DNA of 64,000 nt from positions 58,958,145-59,022,144 of the forward strand of contig CM057468.1 of NCBI GenBank assembly GCA_030035585.1, in the 5' to 3' direction. Position numbers and translations under genes: made by a program. Below are positions 58,122 through 64,000 of the stretch, piece by piece; the stretch's first letter is position 1, and each line of letters starts with the position of its first letter. Below the pieces are notes generated by a model. The model was not told where the DNA came from. It did no database searches and saw nothing but the letters and a program-made list of their open reading frames with translations. The stretch is from Dugong dugon (lineage: Eukaryota > Chordata > Mammalia > Sirenia > Dugongidae).

Positions 58122-58719
58122 AGGATATGAACAGGCACTTTGCCAAAGAAGACATTCAGGTGGCTAGCAGACACATGAAGAAATGCTCACGATCATTAGC
58201 CATTAGAGAAATGCAAATCAAAACTACAATGAGATACCATCTCACCCCAACAAGGCTAGCATTAATCCAAAAAAGACAAAATAATAAATCCTGGAAGGGT
58301 TGTGGAGGGACTGGAACACTTTACACACTGCTGGTGGGAATGTAAAATGGTAAAACCACTTTGGAAATCGATTTGGCACTTCCTTAAAAAGCTAGAAGTA
58401 GAATTACCATACCATCCAGCAATCCTGCTCCTTGGAATATATCCTAGAGAAATAACAGCTGTCACACAGATAGATATATGCACACCCATGTTCATTGCAG
58501 CACTGTTCACAATAGCAGAAAGATGGAAACAACCTAGGTACCCATCAAGGGACGAATGGATAAACAAATGTATTTTAACACCGTGGAATACTATGTAACG
58601 ATACAGAACAACAATGAATCCGTGAAACATTTTGTAACATGAAGGAATCTGAAAGGCATTATGCTGAGTGAATTTAGTCAGTCACAAAAGGACAAATATT
58701 GTATCAGACCACTATTATA
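58122..58719 (+). pseudogene. L1 ORF2 C-terminal remnant
   Basis: Encodes '[38 protein letters not shown]' and, in a second frame after an indel near 58305-58325, '[17 protein letters not shown]' to '[38 protein letters not shown]'. At the zinc-knuckle position it reads SWKGC, so it keeps the cysteine that is Phe in the intact copy but has lost the first one. Confidence 0.92.
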
Positions 58720-59723
58720 AGAACTCAAGAAAAGATTTAAACACAGAAGAAAACATTCTTTGATGGTTATGAGGGTGGGGAGGGAGGAAGAGGGTTATTC
58801 ACTAATGAGCTAGTAGACAAGAATTATCCTAGGTGAAAGGAAGGACAGAACACACTACAGAGGAAGTCAGCACAACTGGACTAAACCAAAGCTAGGAAGT
58901 TTCCTCAATACAACCAAACACTTCGAGGGACAGAGCAGCAGGGGTGGGGGTCTGGGGACCATGGTTTCAGGGGGTATCTAGGTCATTTGGCATAACAAAG
59001 TTTATTAAGAAAATGTTCTGCATCCTACTTTGGTTAAGTGGCATCTGGGGTCTTAAAAGCTAGCAAGCGGCCAGCTAAGATGCATCAATTGGTCCCAGCT
59101 CACCTGAAGTAACGGAGAATGAAGAACACCAAAGTCACAAGGGAAGTATTATTAGCCCAAGAGACAGAAAGGCCCACATAAATCAGAGACTGCATCAGCC
59201 TGAGACCAGAAGAACTAGATGGTGCCCGGAAACCACCAATGATTGCCCTGACAGGGAACACAACAGAGAGTCCCTGATGGAGCATGAGAAAAGTGGGGTG
59301 CAGAACTCAAATTCTAGTAGAAAGACTAGACTTAATGGTCTGAGACTGGAGGATCCCCAGAAAGTATGGCCCCTGGACTCTCTATCAACCCAGAACTAAA
59401 ACCATTCCTGAGGCCAACTCTTTAGACAAAGATTAGACTGGACTATGGGACATAAAATGATACTCCTGAAGAGTGTGTTTCTTAGCTCAAGTAGATACAT
59501 GAGACTAAATGGGCAGCTCCTGTCCAGAGGTGAGATGGGAAGGCAAGGTCACGAGCTGGTTGAATGGTCATGGGAAATCAGGGGTGGAAATGAGGAGTGT
59601 GCTGTCACAGTACAGGGAAAGCAATTAGGGTCATATAATGATGTATGTATAAATTTTTGTGTGAGAGACTAACTTAAATTGTAAACTTTCACCTAAAGTA
59701 CAACAATAAAAATATGTATATAT
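58122..59723 (+). mobile_element. 5'-truncated L1 with 18-bp TSD
   Basis: A perfect duplication, atattgttttgcctgcta, lies at 58104-58121 and 59724-59741. The body holds the last ~600 bp of ORF2 and the complete 3' UTR, ending 'acctaaagtacaacaataaa'. It is the same lineage as 46991-52023. Confidence 0.97.
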
Positions 59724-59741
59724 ATATTGTTTTGCCTGCTA

Positions 59742-60039
59742 TCTGCATGGCATTGCACTAAATGGATTGGTGTATATAAAGTTGTATTACACTTGCTTTA
59801 TACTCTAAACAACTTTACAATCCTATCATAATACATAAAAAGTGTAATGATGAAATCGATCCAAACTTCCCTAGACAGGAGAGGACCAAGGTCTGTAAGA
59901 TGTGTTACGGATCTGAAGTTTGGGTTGGGCTTAAGGCAGAGTTTGTCCTGGGGTGTTGCACATAGAGCGAAGGAGGAAATGGATTGTGGCATCCAGAATT
60001 CATCCACTTCTCCCTACCTATATGTCTATCATCCTGGTG
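59742..60039. other. Unassigned stretch
   Basis: Nothing recognised. Confidence 0.4.
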
Positions 60040-60245
60040 CAAAACACTGTTATTACTTGCCTGGATTATTTTAATTTTAATAGTCTCTTTGTCTCCACCC
60101 TTTGTGCTCTTAAAGTCTGTTTTCCACATAGTAGCCACAGTGATCATTATAAAATATGGATCAGAACACCGTTCTCCTAGTGGTTTCCCATCTGACATAA
60201 ACTACAAGTCAAGTCTTTTCAATGATCTATGAGGCCCTCACAATA
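60040..60245 (+). mobile_element. L2 LINE fragment
   Basis: 'acttgcctggattattttaa', 'cagtgatcattataaaatat', 'ctcctagtggtttcccatct' and 'ctatgaggccctcacaat' follow the L2 order. Confidence 0.75.
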
Positions 60246-61283
60246 TATAGTAGTTCTTTGCTAAGATATGACTCCCTTTCAGTTTTAACCATGCCTTCCA
60301 CAGTAAAATACCTTCATAATGTGCATCTTGATGATAATACAAATTCAAATATAAAATGATTGGCAGTTGTCAACCATTTCCCATGCAAATACTGTCTCCT
60401 CTGAATTTTGATTAGGATAGATTTCTTATCTTATAGGATAAGGAGGTAATACATGGAGCATGGAGGACAGGGCAATGACAGGAAAGAAATAGCAGGCAAT
60501 TCTTTCTAGGGAGGAGGTGAGGGAATAGAGAGCCCTGGCATTCCCAGTATTCTCTCAATCTCCTCAGATAGAGACATCAAAATGGATGCCAAATTACTGT
60601 AGATTTCTGAAATCATCATGACTGGCTTGGAGTCCCAGTTTGCCATGAGTTCCAGAATTGTCCACATTGGTATTTAAGCTCCAGTGGATGACTACTACCA
60701 GACAATAATGTAAGGGATATAGATTCTGCAAAGGGGGGCGTTGGAATGCCTTGCAGCCTAGCTGCTCACGCTCGCCTAAGTCATCTTAATGACTTCTCAA
60801 TAATGGGTCCCTAAATGAATATGCAATCGCATATTTTTGGACCCCGCATAACACTGACAGTTTTTTTAAAATTTTTATCCCTTTAAATTTCATTACTTTT
60901 TGGAGCTGTGATTGTGATAATATTTTGCTTTCAGAACATGGACCATGTAAGATTATAGGTGTGTCTATATTTCAGTAAGTTCTATGTAAAGAAAAAAAGC
61001 AATATCGCATTTGACTGAAACTACATCTACAAAATATCGCAAGATTCTTGAGCTGCTGAACTTTGCTTCACTGTGAAAAAGAAAAACAGTTGCATCTCAA
61101 CAAGAAGTAACATTTTCTGACATGACATGGATGCATAAATGTTAATGACATGCAAGGCAGACAGACCTTCAGCTTCTGACAATGAGTGTTGTTAGGTAGG
61201 ATTGAGATAAACTCTTCCTACTGCAGAAGTGGTTAGACTTTGCCAAGTGCTTGGTCAGAATTCTAGGGTTTATGCTATGGAAA
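60246..61283. other. Unassigned stretch
   Basis: No gene or repeat recognised. Confidence 0.4.
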
Positions 61284-61422
61284 GGAGCCCTGGTGATGCA
61301 ATGCTGCTGGAGAAAGACCTGGCCATCTGTTCCCATAAATTTAACAGCCTATAAATCTCTAGGGGCAGTTCTATTTTGTCACATGGGGTCACTATGAGTA
61401 GAAATTGACTCAAGGGCACCTA
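61284..61422 (+). mobile_element. AfroSINE with internal deletion
   Basis: 'aggagccctggtgatgcaat' head joins directly to 'ctggagaaagacctggccat'. The B-box region is missing. The tail 'catggggtcactatgagtag' is present. Confidence 0.9.
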
Positions 61423-61779
61423 CCGAGGATGATGAAGTTATGGAAATGAACACGTAAGGATACATTATAACACATGCAATTTAAAAATCTATGTATGTGC
61501 ACACATACATATATATTCAAGAAAGGCTACAAAAAAAAAAAGAAAGAAAAAAAGGCTACAAAAAGCAGAATTTTTAATTATGTAAAGAACACTACAGAAA
61601 GGAACAGTGTTCTGGGAAGGAGAAACAATGTATCCAAAGGCATGAAAGCATTAAACAGAATGGTGAATATGGGAAGCTGCTAGCATTTGGGGACTACAGA
61701 AACCTGAAATATAATTAAAGGAGTAGCAAGAAATTAGGATAGCTGGCTCATGAGAGGGGTTTGCTTATTCTGCAAGTAA
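61423..61779. other. Unassigned stretch
   Basis: Nothing recognised apart from an A/AG-rich run at 61527-61563. Confidence 0.4.
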
Positions 61780-61960
61780 AGGGATAAGTTTTCAATGAGA
61801 TGTTCAGATGTGTATTTTTAAAAGATCGCTCTGGATCACTTTGTGGAGTGCATTTTAGGGTGATGAGAATAGAAGTTGAGAAACCAGCTGAGAAGTTATT
61901 ATAATAGTTCAGGCAAATAATGATGAAAACTTGAACTAAGCCAGTGAATATGTGAATAAA
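61780..61960 (+). repeat. Possible ancient mammalian interspersed repeat
   Basis: 'aaaagatcgctctggatcac', 'tgtggagtgcattttagggt' and 'attataatagttcaggcaaa' resemble the same unnamed repeat as 11650-13710. Confidence 0.45.
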
Positions 61961-62269
61961 AAAAGATTGAAAGGGTGTTTCTTACTTACGGTTTCACATA
62001 AAACACAGGGCATATATTTTACAAGCTTGTACAAATGTATCTATACAATAGTTCATCATACTTGAGAATTACTGAAAGTAAGGAGTTACATTTAAAAATT
62101 TTTGGCATTATTAAATGACTGTAGATACATAAATGAAAGTCTTAGACCAATGTTATTTGAGAATAGGATTCTAAACCAAGTATCTATCATAATAATGTTG
62201 TAGAAAAGCAACCTAGTGAAATCTCTGCCTACAGCTGCACAGATTTCTTGAGCTCCAATTCCAGTTGTG
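61961..62269. other. Unassigned stretch
   Basis: Nothing recognised. Confidence 0.4.
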
Positions 62270-62815
62270 TCTTAGACACTTCCCTTGTGATTTCCATCAG
62301 CACTCTAATCTCATCCTAACTCAACTTAAACTCATTATTGTACTTGTTTGCCTTGACTGTCCTGATACCACAGTCCTTCCAGTTACTCAGGAATAAAACT
62401 TTATTTTTACCTTTGTCTTTCTCTCCAATCACCTTCCAACCTACCTCCACAGATTAATAGTGAAGGATAGGGATGGATTAACTAGTATGATATGCACAGA
62501 CTTTCACCACAAACCCATGTGCAATTGTGCTCTATAGATTAGTAAGTAAGCACAATTAAACCCGTGCATACCTTTCTGATTGGGTAATCCATCCCAATAA
62601 GAGATACTATGGACCCCAGTATCTCTAGTCTTTGCCTAGCCTTCACTCACTCCTTTAAGTGAAGGATCTTATTATTTTTCACTTGGACTGTTGTAATAAT
62701 ATGTTCTATGTTCTAGAATAACTCCACCTAATTCATCTTACACATTACAGCTAGATTCAGTGTCCTGAAACATAGTACTGATCTTGTTATTCCCCTGTTT
62801 AAAATCTATCAGGGC
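62270..62815 (+). mobile_element. L2 LINE fragment
   Basis: 'ttttcacttggactgttgta', 'tacagctagattcagtgtcc' and 'gttattcccctgtttaaaat' match L2. The left half is weaker. Confidence 0.65.
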
Positions 62816-63224
62816 TGGTGAGAATTTAAATTCATAAAATCACTTTGGAAAATTAGTTGGTATTATCTACTAAAGTTGAACATATGCATATTCTATATTC
62901 CATCCATTTCACAACTAGATATATACCCAACAAAACTTTATGCCCATATATATGCATCAAAAGACAGGTACAAGAATATTTATAGCAGCGGTATTTATAA
63001 CAGTCAAAACTTGTAGTCAATCCAATCTAGTAGACTGGCTAAAGAAATTGTAGTATGTTCATGCACTGGAATACTATACAATAAGAAAAGTTAGTTATTT
63101 ACATCGAGTTCTAAAAGAGGCAAAACTAATAACTTGTCAGAAATCAGGATTGTGGCTCTTTCTAGGAGAAGGAAGGAAGTAGTTACTAGGAGGAGACAGA
63201 AGGGCCTTTCTGAATGTTGGAAAT
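62816..63224 (+). mobile_element. Ancient L1 ORF2 3' fragment
   Basis: 'atcactttggaaaattagtt', 'aatatttatagcagcggtat' and 'catgcactggaatactatac' are an old, diverged L1 ORF2 C-terminal region. Tigger inserted at its right end. Confidence 0.75.
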
Positions 63225-63545
63225 TTTTTTATTACGGGCACTCCCTAGGTTACAAATATTCGATTTACAGACAATTCGTACTTGCCCTTTAATGTTATGT
63301 AAATTTGCCGTCACTTTGAAACGACTGAACCAACCCCTACTCACAACAAAGTCTTCATCACAATCACTTTCACTTGCTGTACGTGCAGCTTCTAAACCAC
63401 TGAAAAGGCTTTGAGCCTTTTCTTGCACTAAAGTAAGGCTAAATAAAAATCATATGCACCTGTTCTGACTTACCTACAAATTCTTAAAGACACCCTCAAG
63501 AATGGATCTCTTTCATAATCCGAGGATTGCCTTTACTTGGCCTCG
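63225..63545 (-). mobile_element. Tigger (pogo-type) DNA transposon fragment
   Basis: The minus strand encodes a piece of a pogo/Tigger transposase DNA-binding region (63428-63240): 'VSRGWFSRFKVTANLHNIKGQ', the CENP-B-like helix-turn-helix signature. A TIR-like 'gggcactccctaggttacaa' lies near 63236. No DDE domain is visible. It is a short, dead fragment. Confidence 0.8.
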
Positions 63546-63560
63546 GTGAAGTAACATGGG

Positions 63561-63588
63561 TGTAACTTTACACGGGTGTAAAGTTACA
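63561..63588. repeat. Perfect 13-bp inverted repeat
   Basis: tgtaactttacac, spacer gg, gtgtaaagttaca. It lies just beyond the Tigger fragment. Confidence 0.95.
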
Positions 63589-63624
63589 AAGTTACTTTAT
63601 GAAAATAAAAATTAACATACACAT

Positions 63625-63830
63625 ATATCCTTCATTAGCTCTTCATTGTAATAATGTCCAAACTTCTAAACATATGAAGCAGGATTGAAGTGAGTAATCT
63701 ACTCCAATCCACCTTTTAATCAATGCAGTCCAACTTGTTTCCATATTCCCTGTCATATCCCCTTCAGTTCAGCTACACTGCTGCTGTGGAACCCCTTACA
63801 CTACAGGTTCCACCTGTACATACCTTGGAA
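63625..63830 (+). mobile_element. L2 LINE fragment
   Basis: 'gtaataatgtccaaacttct' and 'ccccttcagttcagctacac' fit L2 sequence near its 3' region. Weak. Confidence 0.5.
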
Positions 63831-64000
63831 GAAGATTATTTCATTAAAAAATATCAGAAATACAATTTTTGTATGGGAAATTTTTTTTTTTTAAAAATCA
63901 GAAATAAAATGAGCAATTTCTGTAATGAACTTAAAGAATATGGTGTTGTTGAGTCAAATCTATTACCTAAATTCTTTTTTGTTTTCCAGTTCTCTGACAC
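63831..64000. other. Unassigned window end
   Basis: AT-rich. Nothing recognised. Confidence 0.4.

Noticed and set aside
63561-63588. Rho-independent terminator
   Set aside because: The hairpin lies in a vertebrate genome next to a DNA transposon; bacterial terminator logic does not apply.

Overview
The window is vertebrate nuclear DNA from an afrotherian mammal, most likely a paenungulate such as an elephant. The evidence is about twenty copies or pieces of the tRNA-derived AfroSINE, RTE (BovB-like) LINEs that share the AfroSINE 3' tail, and L1 copies with their own 3' UTR types. These lie on a background of pan-mammalian fossils: MIR, L2, MER5A, Tigger and MLT1-type LTRs. I see no prokaryotic genes, CRISPR array, operon, rRNA gene or functional tRNA gene.

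Layout. 1-6 kb: an ancient LINE split by a younger L1, a palindromic MITE-like element, and an MLT1-type LTR that itself carries a ~1.7 kb LTR-derived insert. 6-14 kb: old MIR, L1 and LTR pieces with AfroSINEs. 14.7-15.3 kb: the only CpG-rich island, with splice-donor-like sites; it is the best candidate for a host promoter or first exon, but its strand and gene are unresolved. 16.7-21 kb: an internally deleted RTE and a nearly complete RTE bounded by a 10-bp target-site duplication (TSD). 21-37 kb: an L1 3' UTR, old L1 and L2 fossils, a 265-bp purine tract, MER5A, a solo LTR with a 5-bp TSD, and a second RTE with SINE insertions. 37-46.7 kb: SINEs, including one with a tRNA-Gly head, and degraded L1. 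46.99-52.02 kb: an L1 cut off about 22 bp before its ORF2, leaving an uninterrupted 1274-residue endonuclease/reverse transcriptase. 52-64 kb: L2, AfroSINEs, two further 5'-truncated L1 3' ends and a Tigger fragment.

How the parts work together. The autonomous elements are L1 and RTE. AfroSINE copies end in the same tail as RTE, so RTE enzymes probably mobilised them. The intact L1 ORF2 has every endonuclease and reverse-transcriptase catalytic residue I could index, but one cysteine of its C-terminal zinc knuckle is phenylalanine, and no ORF1 is attached. No host protein-coding gene can be called with confidence. Element family names come from recalled consensus features, not from a search.
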